A DNA stretch of 32,985 bases from Cystobacterineae bacterium (lineage in GTDB: Bacteria > Myxococcota > Myxococcia > Myxococcales > Myxococcaceae): positions 1 to 32,985 of the forward strand of contig WQYA01000018.1 in NCBI GenBank assembly GCA_009781495.1, given 5' to 3'. How positions within the stretch are numbered: position 1 is the stretch's first letter; every line of letters starts with the position of its first letter. A program made the position numbers and the translations under genes. The notes beneath the pieces are model-generated. The model did no database searches, had not been told where the DNA came from, and worked only from the letters and a program-made list of their open reading frames with translations. This document shows positions 1 to 14,319 of the stretch, piece after piece.

Positions 1-21
1 ACACCCTCCGGGGCTCTGCGA
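1..21 (-). repeat. Truncated end of a terminal repeat copy
   Basis: The first 14 bases are identical to positions 32959-32972, inside the repeat that closes the window, and similarity continues weakly to about position 21. The window therefore begins inside the tail of a further copy, in the same orientation as the right-hand copy. This is seen directly; that it marks an assembly break is inference. Confidence 0.6.
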
Positions 22-27
22 GGCCCC

Positions 28-377
28 CTATCGGGGTTGGGGCATTGCAGTTAGCCCCCCCTTCACTCTCCCCTAAACTAAGCACCCTTCATCGGGAGGG
101 CATCCTCGTTTTTAATCCCTGTAGGCCGTCACCTTCCCGCTATAAACTCCCCCCGCCTTAATACCTAACGTAGACGAAGAATTAATGAGCGCTGTCTTTT
201 GGTAGAGCCGACGTCGGGGGGTACTGTTTTAGAGTACGAGCGGGGGGCGAGAGCCCCCTGCGGCGATCAAAGGGGGGCAGGTAGCAGTGCTTCAGCAATT
301 CAAACATGCACGGGGTGAACGGCCCCGGAATGATGGGGTGGATCAAGTAAAGAGTTCGAGGGGGTCGCGAGTGCTGC
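28..377. other. Non-coding stretch between repeat copies
   Basis: About 350 bases between two oppositely oriented repeat copies. I see no convincing coding sequence, tRNA cloverleaf or rRNA match. Open frames here are low-complexity and run into repeat sequence. It is rich in G and C runs with several short GC hairpins, for instance around 236-266. A structured RNA cannot be excluded, because a good intrinsic terminator on the + strand lies downstream at 711-735 with no recognised gene before it. Confidence 0.4.
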
Positions 378-524
378 CTAGCCCCCGGCGGGGCCCCAGA
401 GGGTGTTTTTTTGGTTACTTTTTTGTCACACAAAAAAGTGACTCGCCGGTAGGCGAAACCTACTGCGGCCGCGCAGCGGAGACAGCCGGGCCGCAGGCCC
501 AGCACCAAACCCCCCCCCGGAGGG
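378..524 (+). repeat. Left copy of a ~145-bp inverted repeat flanking the window
   Basis: This segment is repeated in reverse complement at 32843-32985. The core 399-463 matches 32902-32966 over 65 bases without a mismatch, and the flanks match with scattered changes. Inside it ACTTTTTTGT (417-426) and ACAAAAAAGT (430-439) form a perfect 10-bp stem with a 3-base loop. It is followed by CGCCGGTAGGCG (444-455) and, near 487-500, by GGGCCGCAGGCCC. No transposase is linked to it. It could be a non-autonomous (MITE-like) element or a large intergenic palindromic repeat. Confidence 0.8.
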
Positions 525-690
525 TAAAAAAACCGTTTTAAAAAACAGCCGGGCCGCAGGCCCAGCAATAAAACCCCCGCCCGGTAGGGCAGAAGAATTG
601 TTTTTTTTAAGCCCGCCGCAGGCGAAAAATAACCCCCTGAAGGGATAAAAATAACCGTTTTTTTAAACAGCCCGGGCCGCAGGCCCACAA
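482..690 (+). repeat. Tandem array of ~60-bp palindromic units
   Basis: Four related units start near 482, 545, 608 and 667, with spacings of about 63, 63 and 59 bases. Each opens with a GC hairpin (GGGCCGCAGGCCC, or CGCCGCAGGCG in the third). This is followed by a C-run/GGAGGG-type inverted repeat and then a stretch of A and T with AACCGTTTT. The same modules recur in gaps near 15300, 23285 and 32755, and partly at 27400. The array overlaps the end of the left inverted repeat. Confidence 0.75.
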
Positions 691-710
691 AAAACCTCTG
701 CCTTAAATTT

Positions 711-735
711 ATGAGCAATAAATTGCTCATTTTTT
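711..735 (+). terminator. Intrinsic terminator with no gene upstream
   Basis: ATGAGCAAT (711-719) and ATTGCTCAT (722-730) are perfect reverse complements, and the second arm runs into TTTTT (731-735). This is the classic hairpin plus U-tract for transcripts on the + strand. No recognisable + strand gene precedes it here, so it either insulates the next operon from read-through or ends an unrecognised transcript. Confidence 0.7.
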
Positions 736-830
736 AGTGGTTTTTTATGCGTTTAATGCTATAAAATCTATCGTACAATAATATAATATATTAATTTTAA
801 TGGATTATTTTTATATACGCCTCAAGACGC
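736..830 (+). promoter_or_regulatory. AT-rich probable promoter region of the FAAL-PKS locus
   Basis: A strongly AT-rich island in a GC-rich window, directly after the terminator and 70-160 bases before the acyl-AMP ligase. It contains a perfect TATAAT at 782-787 and a TATAAA at 760-765. I see no convincing -35 box at the right distance from either, so the exact start site is open. A leader of about 110 bases would result. The role is inferred from base composition and position. Confidence 0.45.
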
Positions 831-901
831 CCCTTGGGAATACCCTTTTCACCCCTCTTGCCAAACTTGACCGAATCCCCTTTGCTCCTTAGAGCTACAC
901 C

Positions 902-2803
902 ATGTCCGTATATCCGCCGCGCTCGCCTCCGGCGCCTTACCAAACTTTAGTTGAAGCACTTCAAAGCTTTGAGGGAAAAACTTCCGCCGCTTTCTGCTTC
1001 GTCCGCGCCAATGGCTCCGAGTGCGAATTTTCATTCCAGGCCCTCTATGAGGACATTCGACGCCGCGCCGCTTGCCTCCGCCGCTTGGGCCTCCAAAAAG
1101 GCGATCGCCTCCTCCTCGTCCTCCCCGAGGGCGAGGACTTCGTCCCCACCTTCTTCGCCGCCCTCTGGGCCGGCGTCGTCCCCGTCCCCGTCTACCCCCC
1201 TATGTCCCTGGGCAAACTCAGCGCCTATGTCGACACCCTCGCCGCCATTATGGCCAGCGCCCAGCCCAAATTCGTCTGCACCCCCCAAAAACTCGAAAAC
1301 GTCCTCTGGCCCGCCCTCTCCAAAACCCCCTCCGTCCAAGGCATACTCTCTGCCGAAACCCTCCAAAACCCTACCCCCACGGAGTGTATGCAAACCCCTG
1401 AAAACATTCTCCCAGGGGACACTTGCTTCTTGCAGTTTACGAGTGGGAGCACCTCCATACCCAAGGGGGTGGTGGTGACGCATGCCAACCTCGTCGCCAA
1501 TTGCAAGGCCATTATGGTGGACGGCCTGGCGTGCAGGGAGGGGGATGTCACGGTGAGTTGGTTACCCCTCTACCATGATATGGGACTTATTGGGTTTATT
1601 ATTGCCCCTACCCTTTATGGCCTCCTCTCCGTTATTTTGCCTACCACCTCCTTTATACGTAACCCGGGGCTGTGGCTGGAGGCCATTCACCGCAAACGCG
1701 GCACCCTCAGTTTCGCCCCCAACTTCGCCTATGCCCTGACCAACAAGCGCCTGCGCCCCGAGGCCTTGGAGCGCTTTGACTTGTCCTGTATGCGCGCTTT
1801 CGGCTGCGGCTCGGAACCCGTTAACCCCCAAACTTTGCGCGAATTTGCCCAAAAACTCGCCCCCACCCAACTCAAACCCACCGCCATGCTGCCTTGCTAT
1901 GGCATGGCGGAGCATACGTTGGCCATCTCCTTTGTAGGCCTGGAGGAGGAAGTCCGTACGGATAGGGTGGATAAAGGCCTCTATGAGGCTAAAAAGCAGG
2001 CCCTCCCTCCCCCTGCCTGCCCTCCTGATGGAGAGGCCCCTCCTCCCCAAACCCTTGAGTTTGTGAATTGCGGCAAGGCTTTCCCGGGGCATGAAATGGC
2101 TGTTTTTGACGCTGGGGGCAGGCGGCTGGGGGACAGGCATGTGGGGGAAATTTGGCTCAAAGGCCCTTCGGTTGCCCAAGGCTATTATGAAAACCCCGAG
2201 GCCACGGAGGCCACTTTCGGCGGGGGTTGGTTGCGTACGGGGGATTTGGGCTATTTGGTGGAGGGGGAGGTTTATATTACGGGGCGCTCCAAGGACCTGA
2301 TTATTATAAACGGCCGGAATTATGATCCTCAGCGCTTCGAATGGTCCCTGGACAGCTTGCCCAACATACGCCAGGGCAACGTCGTCGCCTTCTCGCGGCC
2401 GGGCAAGGCCTCCGAGGAGTTGGTTGTTGTCGCCGAGTCCCGCGCCCCCGACAAGGGCGAGTTGGCGGCCCAAATAACCCAGCACCTCAGCGAGTTGTTC
2501 CAACTTGCTTGCGCCGACGTCGTCGTTGTCCCCCCCGGCACCCTCCCCAAAACCTCCAGCGGCAAACTGCAACGCCAAAAAACCCGGGAGCGCTACCTCA
2601 AGGGGACCCTCCTCTCCGCCGCCGCCCCCCGCCCCTCCTCGTCTGGAAATGTGCAGCTTCGCGCCCTTCTCCAAAAGGCGCGTATTCTGGGCCTCGCCCT
2701 CGTCGGGAAAACACGCCTGCGCTCTCGCAAAGCCGCGCAAAAACTCAAACTGGCCAGGGAGGCTGCCCAAAAACACGCCCGTCACTGGCTCTCAAGGAAA
2801 TAG
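902..2803 (+). CDS. Fatty acyl-AMP ligase (FAAL)
   Basis: This 633-residue adenylate-forming enzyme is expected to activate a fatty acid with ATP and pass the acyl-adenylate to an acyl carrier protein. It carries the nucleotide-binding loop FTSGSTSIPKG (179-189), the FAAL-like WLPLYHDMGLIG (220-231), YGMAEHT near 335, TGDLG, and the hinge motif DLIIINGRNYDPQ near 470. The last form is typical of FadD32-type FAALs rather than CoA ligases. About 55 residues at the C-terminus form a basic tail, probably a linker. The ATG at 902 has no clear SD. The gene is followed after 17 bases by a free ACP and then by the megasynthase, so it most likely supplies the starter acyl chain. Class assignment is strong; the chain it uses is unknown. 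Confidence 0.92.
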   Translation: MSVYPPRSPPAPYQTLVEALQSFEGKTSAAFCFVRANGSECEFSFQALYEDIRRRAACLRRLGLQKGDRLLLVLPEGEDFVPTFFAALWAGVVPVPVYPPMSLGKLSAYVDTLAAIMASAQPKFVCTPQKLENVLWPALSKTPSVQGILSAETLQNPTPTECMQTPENILPGDTCFLQFTSGSTSIPKGVVVTHANLVANCKAIMVDGLACREGDVTVSWLPLYHDMGLIGFIIAPTLYGLLSVILPTTSFIRNPGLWLEAIHRKRGTLSFAPNFAYALTNKRLRPEALERFDLSCMRAFGCGSEPVNPQTLREFAQKLAPTQLKPTAMLPCYGMAEHTLAISFVGLEEEVRTDRVDKGLYEAKKQALPPPACPPDGEAPPPQTLEFVNCGKAFPGHEMAVFDAGGRRLGDRHVGEIWLKGPSVAQGYYENPEATEATFGGGWLRTGDLGYLVEGEVYITGRSKDLIIINGRNYDPQRFEWSLDSLPNIRQGNVVAFSRPGKASEELVVVAESRAPDKGELAAQITQHLSELFQLACADVVVVPPGTLPKTSSGKLQRQKTRERYLKGTLLSAAAPRPSSSGNVQLRALLQKARILGLALVGKTRLRSRKAAQKLKLAREAAQKHARHWLSRK

Positions 2804-2820
2804 CTTTTAAAGGAAATATT

Positions 2821-10214
<7,394 letters not shown>

Positions 10215-10324
10215 CCCCCTACTTTAAAAGGCCGCCCCGCCAGGGGCGAATAAAAACACTCTATGGGAGCCCTCCTAAAAAATTGTAGAAATTAAAACCA
10301 AAACCACCTTAAATCCTATACCTC

Positions 10325-11008
10325 ATGAGTGAGCAGATACACCCTGGGGAGGGGGGGGGCTATGGTTTCCCTACCTTAGCCTTAGGGGAGGCTTGTCTTC
10401 TACCCCAGGGTATTGGGTTATGGGTAGCACCGCTAGAGGAAGAGGTTAACTCTAACTCTGGCCCCGCCCTCAGCCCCAGGGAAAATACCCAATGGCAAGC
10501 CCTCTCGCACCCCCGCCGCCGCCTTGAGTGGAAACAGTCCCGGCAAATGGCCAAGGGGTTGCTGTCCAAAACCCTGGGGGGCCCGGCCGAGTCCTTTGAG
10601 CTTTTGTCCCAGGAGGAGGGGCCGCCCCTGGTATTACGGGGGGGGGAGGTATGGGCGGAGGGGCAGCTTTCCATTTCGCATACCCCCTGTTATGTGGGGG
10701 TCGCCTTTGCGCCTTTCCCCGTGGGGCTGGACATTTGCGACAAGGCCGACGAGGCGCGCATAGGGCGCATTGCCCACCGCGCCTTTTCCGAGGCTGAAAG
10801 GGCGCTTTGTGGGGCCTGTCCGCAGGGGCCGGCAGCCTTGTGGGCCCTCAAGGAAGCCGCCCTCAAAATGCAAGGCGGCGGCGTATTCCGCCCGGGGCTT
10901 GCCTCCATTAGCGTCCACCAACTCTGCCCCCCCCTCCTTAACTCCCCGCGGGCTAAGGCCCAACTTTATGCTTTGCCCCTGGCCTATGTGGCGCTGGTGT
11001 TTGGCTAG
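10325..11008 (+). CDS. Sfp-type 4'-phosphopantetheinyl transferase
   Basis: This 227-residue enzyme would transfer phosphopantetheine from CoA to the Ser of carrier proteins. The Mg-binding motif GLDIC (134-138) has the essential Asp, but Cys replaces the second acidic residue seen in Sfp. FSEAE (154-158) and WALKEAALK (173-181) complete the family signature. The N-terminal part is poorly conserved. It starts 110 bases after the PKS and is probably dedicated to the free ACP and PKS ACP; enediyne PKSs instead carry this activity as a C-terminal domain. A run of nine G residues (10351-10359) lies near the start of the reading frame. The stop overlaps the recA stop on the other strand by four bases (CTAG). 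Confidence 0.85.
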   Translation: MSEQIHPGEGGGYGFPTLALGEACLLPQGIGLWVAPLEEEVNSNSGPALSPRENTQWQALSHPRRRLEWKQSRQMAKGLLSKTLGGPAESFELLSQEEGPPLVLRGGEVWAEGQLSISHTPCYVGVAFAPFPVGLDICDKADEARIGRIAHRAFSEAERALCGACPQGPAALWALKEAALKMQGGGVFRPGLASISVHQLCPPLLNSPRAKAQLYALPLAYVALVFG

Positions 11009-11988
11009 GCCCCCCCCTTCACCAAAGCCACCAACATTTCCAATACCTCCGGGTGTGTTTTTAAAAACCCCACGGCCTCTTTGGGGGTTTGGCCCAGGCG
11101 CGTGTCGTCCAACAACAGGCCGCCCCCGCTGCGCTCTACTACCTTCGCCGCTAACCCCATTTCTAAGGCTTCGGTAGCCCTGCATAGGCCCCTTTCAAAA
11201 TACATTTCAAACTCGACGGGCTCTGCGGGGGGCGCGCATTTGTTTTTGGCCACGCTGACGCGCGCGCGCATGCCCACGGCTTTGGCGTCCTCCTTCAAAA
11301 TATGGACACATTCCACCTGGCAACGTATGGACGAAAGGAATTTAAGCGCAACGCCCCCAGGGGTATTAGCGAGGGAGGGTGGAGGGGAGGCAGCATAGCG
11401 CAACTGGTTAATGAGGAGCAGGGCGCACGAGGAGTTGGACAAGGGCCCCGACAATTTGCGCAGGGCATGGCTGAGCGTTTGGGCCTGCAAGTTGCCCTGC
11501 AAGGCCTGCTCGGACTCCATTTCCGCTTTGGGAAGCAAGGCGGTGACAGAGTCCACCACCACCAAGTCCACCGCATTGTTGTGCAGCAAGCGCTCCACGA
11601 CGCCCCAGGTTTGCTCGGCCGTGGAAGTCCGAATAAAAACCAACTGCTCTGTTTGCACGCCCAATTTTTGGGCATAGGCCGCATTCAACGCGTGCTCCGC
11701 ATCCACAAAAGCCGCAACGCCCTCCTGGGCTTGGACGGCGGCTATGGCCAGGAGGGCCAAGCTGGTTTTGCCGGAGCTGTCCTGTCCGGACAACTCCGTA
11801 ATGCGGCCCCGCGGGTAGCCGCCGCACCCCAAAGCCCTGTCCAAAGCCAGCGAGCCCGTAGGCACGCTGCCTATGGGCGCCAAAGAAAGCTGTCCACCCA
11901 ACTGGACGGCCGTCTCTTTCCCAAACTGTTTTTCAACGCCGCGCAGAATTTCCGTCAACCGATTGAATTTTTCTGACCAAACGCCCAT
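11005..11988 (-). CDS. recA: RecA recombinase, divergent
   Basis: This 327-residue homologue of the recombinase binds ssDNA and catalyses strand exchange with ATP. Walker A is SGQDSSGKT (67-75), the catalytic Glu is kept in DAEHA (E98), Walker B is LVVVDS, and the Gln switch is in INQLR (Q195). The DNA-binding loops differ from the usual sequence. L1 (about 155-170) lacks the GDSHxGLxAR pattern. L2 (about 197-212) reads SLANTPGG where NPETTTGG is expected. The acidic C-terminal tail is short or absent. AGGGA sits about seven bases before the ATG. The gene is monocistronic, convergent with the PPTase. It could be a second RecA paralogue or the only one in a fast-evolving lineage. Confidence 0.88.
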   Translation of the reverse strand: MGVWSEKFNRLTEILRGVEKQFGKETAVQLGGQLSLAPIGSVPTGSLALDRALGCGGYPRGRITELSGQDSSGKTSLALLAIAAVQAQEGVAAFVDAEHALNAAYAQKLGVQTEQLVFIRTSTAEQTWGVVERLLHNNAVDLVVVDSVTALLPKAEMESEQALQGNLQAQTLSHALRKLSGPLSNSSCALLLINQLRYAASPPPSLANTPGGVALKFLSSIRCQVECVHILKEDAKAVGMRARVSVAKNKCAPPAEPVEFEMYFERGLCRATEALEMGLAAKVVERSGGGLLLDDTRLGQTPKEAVGFLKTHPEVLEMLVALVKGGA

Positions 11989-12275
11989 TTAAGTTTCCCT
12001 TTGCTTTCCAAATTTCAAAAAAACAACGCATGGAATTTTCTTTGTGCAGAAAAAACCCTCCACAATTCACACTGTATGTCTGGCTGCACAACCCACCATA
12101 TATTTATGGCAGCAAATTCTATGCCGGTTTAAGTTTTAGGTATTTGAAGGAGGCCTGAAAAAAAACACGTCTCGTTGAAACGCTGTTGGGCATGAAACGC
12201 CTTTTGCATAAATGGTAATGTTTTTTCAGGTATGGACGAAGTCAGCACAGAGGAAACCCCACAGGAGGAAAGCTC
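11989..12275. promoter_or_regulatory. Divergent intergenic promoter region
   Basis: A 287-base AT-rich gap between recA (-) and the outer-membrane protein gene (+), which must hold both promoters. On the + side TTGGGC (12186-12191) stands 17 bases before TAAATG, a weak sigma70-like pair. I see no clear LexA box. The + gene has a strong SD, AGGAGG (12261-12266), ten bases before its ATG. Confidence 0.4.
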
Positions 12276-13028
12276 ATGTTAAAATATGATAGAGGTTGGA
12301 CAGCCGCAGTGGCGTGGTTGGCGGTAGGGATGTTGGCTTTGGGAGGCATGTCTTCTGCGCAGGCGCAGACGCGCAATGCAGAGAAAAAGACGACGGCCTC
12401 TGAGTCAAAACCCGCCTCCAAGTCTTCAACAAACCACTCTGGCGAGAGCGACGCGCCTCGGAGCAATGCCTCCCACTCAGAGTCCAGCACAAACTGGCAT
12501 GCGCCCGGGCATTTGTTGGACAGCAGCGAGCAGAGACGCGCGCACCAAATTGCCATTACGCTGAACATTCCGTGGTGGTTTTGGGGGACTTTCCCGCTTT
12601 CCATCAGCGCCCGCTACCACCTGCCCATCGTCCACAATGGCTTTATTCCTGCCGTTAACGAATGGTTTGGGCTGGAGTTGGGCGCGGACTTCACCGCTTG
12701 GTTTGCGGGCACCAGGCTTGGGGGCAGCGGAAGCATTTTCATGTTCAGCCTTCCCGTTGAAGCTTTTTGGGCTTTCCGCATCCTGCCCACACTTGCGGCC
12801 TATGTGAAGGCGGGGTTTGGGTTGGAGTTTATTTTCTACCCCTCCTGGGCGGGCAGCGGCTACTACTACTCTACCTGGGGACTCAGGGACTATTCCGGCT
12901 TCCACTTCAGCGCGCACCCCATTTTCCAGCACGGCATCATGTGGAATTTCTCTGAAAGCGTCAACCTGCGCGCAGAAGTCGGCTACCCCCACATCGTCAG
13001 CATCGGCATAGGCTTCCACCTTTTCTAG
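12276..13028 (+). CDS. Probable outer-membrane beta-barrel protein
   Basis: I do not recognise a named family for this 250-residue protein. It begins with a Sec signal peptide (positive start, hydrophobic core about 9-24, AQA near 28-30). A Ser/Lys/Glu-rich low-complexity stretch (about 31-75) follows. The rest has alternating aromatic and small residues, such as LPVEAFWAFR and GYYYSTWG, and ends with ...GIGFHLF. The C-terminal Phe matches the sorting signal of outer-membrane barrels. It has one of the strongest SD sites in the window (AGGAGG) and its own promoter region. It is convergent with the DXS-like gene. Function is unknown. Confidence 0.7.
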   Translation: MLKYDRGWTAAVAWLAVGMLALGGMSSAQAQTRNAEKKTTASESKPASKSSTNHSGESDAPRSNASHSESSTNWHAPGHLLDSSEQRRAHQIAITLNIPWWFWGTFPLSISARYHLPIVHNGFIPAVNEWFGLELGADFTAWFAGTRLGGSGSIFMFSLPVEAFWAFRILPTLAAYVKAGFGLEFIFYPSWAGSGYYYSTWGLRDYSGFHFSAHPIFQHGIMWNFSESVNLRAEVGYPHIVSIGIGFHLF

Positions 13029-13054
13029 GCCAGGGGTTTTTAACCTCCAGGCAT

Positions 13055-13082
13055 AGGAGGGGGGCAGGGTAGCCTCCCTCCT
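13055..13082. terminator. Strong hairpin between convergent genes
   Basis: Bases 13055-13065 and 13072-13082 pair over 11 positions (one G-T wobble) around a six-base loop, with arms AGGAGGG and CCCTCCT at the base. It lies between the stop of the outer-membrane protein gene and the stop of the DXS-like gene, so it could serve both. No T-tract follows on either strand, so it is at best a non-canonical or pausing terminator. Confidence 0.45.
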
Positions 13083-13083
13083 C

Positions 13084-14319
13084 TTATAGGACGGCCCATA
13101 CAATACCCGGGCGCCCTAGGGCTCCCTCGGGTAGCCCCTCCCCTAACCTCCATAAGCATAAGGGTACCCCGCATAAACCAGGGAGGACAGCATAGGCCCC
13201 CCCCTCCCACCGCTCAACCCCAGGGGGGGCGGCATATGGAGAACCTCCCGGCTTCTGAAACCCAGGGGGGGAAGCGTATGGAGAACCTCCCGGCTGCTGA
13301 AACCCAGGGGGGGCGGCATAGGGACCCCCTCCCGGCTGCTTAAACCCAGGGGGGGCGGCATAGGGACCCCCTTCTCGCTGCTCAACCCCAGGGAGGGCGG
13401 CGTGCAGCACAATGGGCTTGAGGCCCGCCTGCAAAAGCCCTGCGGCAAAACCCAGGCGGTGCTCTATGCTGGAGGCCAGTCTCCAAATACGTCCGGGGAA
13501 GGCCCCCTCCCATTCGCTGGGGGGCAGCGGGGGGGAGGCCAGCAACACCACGCGCGCGTCGGCCTCCATGAGGCTGCGCAGCACCTCAAGCTTCGCCTCC
13601 ATACCCGGCGGCCTTAAAGGCGCCGCCCCCTCGGGCAGCTCGGACAGTTGTAGGTGTATCAGCAGGGGCTTGTGCGCGGCCTTGGCTCGCCTTAATACCC
13701 CCTCTAGGCCCCCTATGTCCTGAGTAGCCCCTAACAGGGGCCATAGGGAAATACCCCAACCCCCTAGAAGGGCCTTTAGGTCCTCTAAAGCTAAAAAAGG
13801 GCCTCCCCCCCTTTCCCCTCCCCCCCCACGGCGCAACAATAGCCCCAGCCAGGGCAACTGAGCTGCCCCCTCCCGGCATAGGGCTTCTAAACTCCCACGG
13901 TATAAGGGGTATTCCTCCTCTAATACCACCACCACCCTGCCCCCGTGCGCGCAGCGCCGACGGCCCTCCAACAACCCCAAGGCCTGCGCCAGGGCCGCGG
14001 GGCCGTGGCTTGTGTCGAATAGGTCCTGCGGGTGGGGCAAGGCCTGGGCTTGCAAGGGCGTCAAAAAACCCGGCACGTGCCCCGTCAGCAGCCTATGCGC
14101 CAAGGCCAGGGAGGCCTCTTCAAATAATATCGCGTCATAGGGGTTTCTAAATATACGGTGGAGGGCTACCGTTAATTCTACTGCGGCCATAGCCCGCTCA
14201 AACCCGGGCGGCTTGCTGCTTTGCATGTGTTGCTTCAACGCCTCACACAGTTGCGGCAAAACCTCCGCGGGAAGCTGGCGTATGGCTTTGGGGAAGGGCA
14301 GGCTTTCCCACGGCGTCAA
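13084..14319 (-). CDS. Degenerate DXS-like protein (probable pseudoenzyme)
   Basis: This 411-residue protein follows 1-deoxy-D-xylulose-5-phosphate synthase through the first domain: LPQLCEALKQ (21-30), ELTVALHRIF (48-57), KPLLIHLQL (217-225). It continues into the second: FAAGLLQAGLKPIV (291-304). The thiamine-diphosphate chemistry is gone. The GGH segment is missing. WDVGHQAY is replaced near 65-75. The GDG cofactor motif reads LEEEYPLYRG (133-142). The catalytic Glu of the IAEQH motif aligns with Ile (SSIEHRLGF, 283-291). The family is about 620 residues long; here the last third is replaced by a Pro/Gly repeat tail (312-380). TTG 14319 overlaps the stop of the prenyl synthase gene, which suggests translational coupling. 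The frame is intact over 1.2 kb, which argues against a plain pseudogene. The role is unknown; possibly regulatory or structural in isoprenoid synthesis. Confidence 0.72.
   Translation of the reverse strand: MTPWESLPFPKAIRQLPAEVLPQLCEALKQHMQSSKPPGFERAMAAVELTVALHRIFRNPYDAILFEEASLALAHRLLTGHVPGFLTPLQAQALPHPQDLFDTSHGPAALAQALGLLEGRRRCAHGGRVVVVLEEEYPLYRGSLEALCREGAAQLPWLGLLLRRGGGGERGGGPFLALEDLKALLGGWGISLWPLLGATQDIGGLEGVLRRAKAAHKPLLIHLQLSELPEGAAPLRPPGMEAKLEVLRSLMEADARVVLLASPPLPPSEWEGAFPGRIWRLASSIEHRLGFAAGLLQAGLKPIVLHAALPGVEQREGGPYAAPPGFKQPGGGPYAAPPGFQQPGGSPYASPPGFQKPGGSPYAAPPGVERWEGGAYAVLPGLCGVPLCLWRLGEGLPEGALGRPGIVWAVL
13201..13402 (-). repeat. 42-bp in-frame tandem repeat
   Basis: CCCAGGG-initiated units begin at 13219, 13261, 13303, 13345 and 13387, exactly 42 bases apart, with a further partial unit before 13219. 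On the coding strand each unit gives 14 residues of the type PPGFQQPGGSPYAS. The copies are very similar at DNA level, which suggests recent expansion. Unit number may vary between strains because the period is a multiple of three. Confidence 0.9.

Noticed and set aside
28-377. tRNA, tmRNA or RNase P RNA in the left gap (a GTTCGAG-like string near 353)
   Set aside because: No cloverleaf, acceptor stem or conserved core can be built around it.
482-690. CRISPR array
   Set aside because: Units are palindrome-rich and related along their whole length; there are no unique spacers of constant size and no cas genes.
182-730. Open frame of 182 codons on the minus strand, and one of 84 codons on the plus strand (287-541), over the left repeats
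   Set aside because: Their residues are direct translations of the palindromic repeat units (recurring GLRPG, SPAAG), with no start signal and no protein-like composition.
2341-2820. Longer version of the ACP gene starting inside the ligase gene
   Set aside because: The upstream part is an Arg/Pro-rich out-of-frame translation of the ligase; the GTG at 2821 has a good SD.
10233-10248. CGCCCC-GCCA-GGGGCG hairpin after the PKS as a terminator
   Set aside because: The stem is only 6 bp and is followed by A residues rather than T on the plus strand; the PPTase is probably co-transcribed.
13028-13400. A frameshift that hides the missing DXS C-terminal domain
   Set aside because: No frame in the remaining DNA gives DXS C-terminal motifs, and a convergent gene with its own stop follows within 60 bases.
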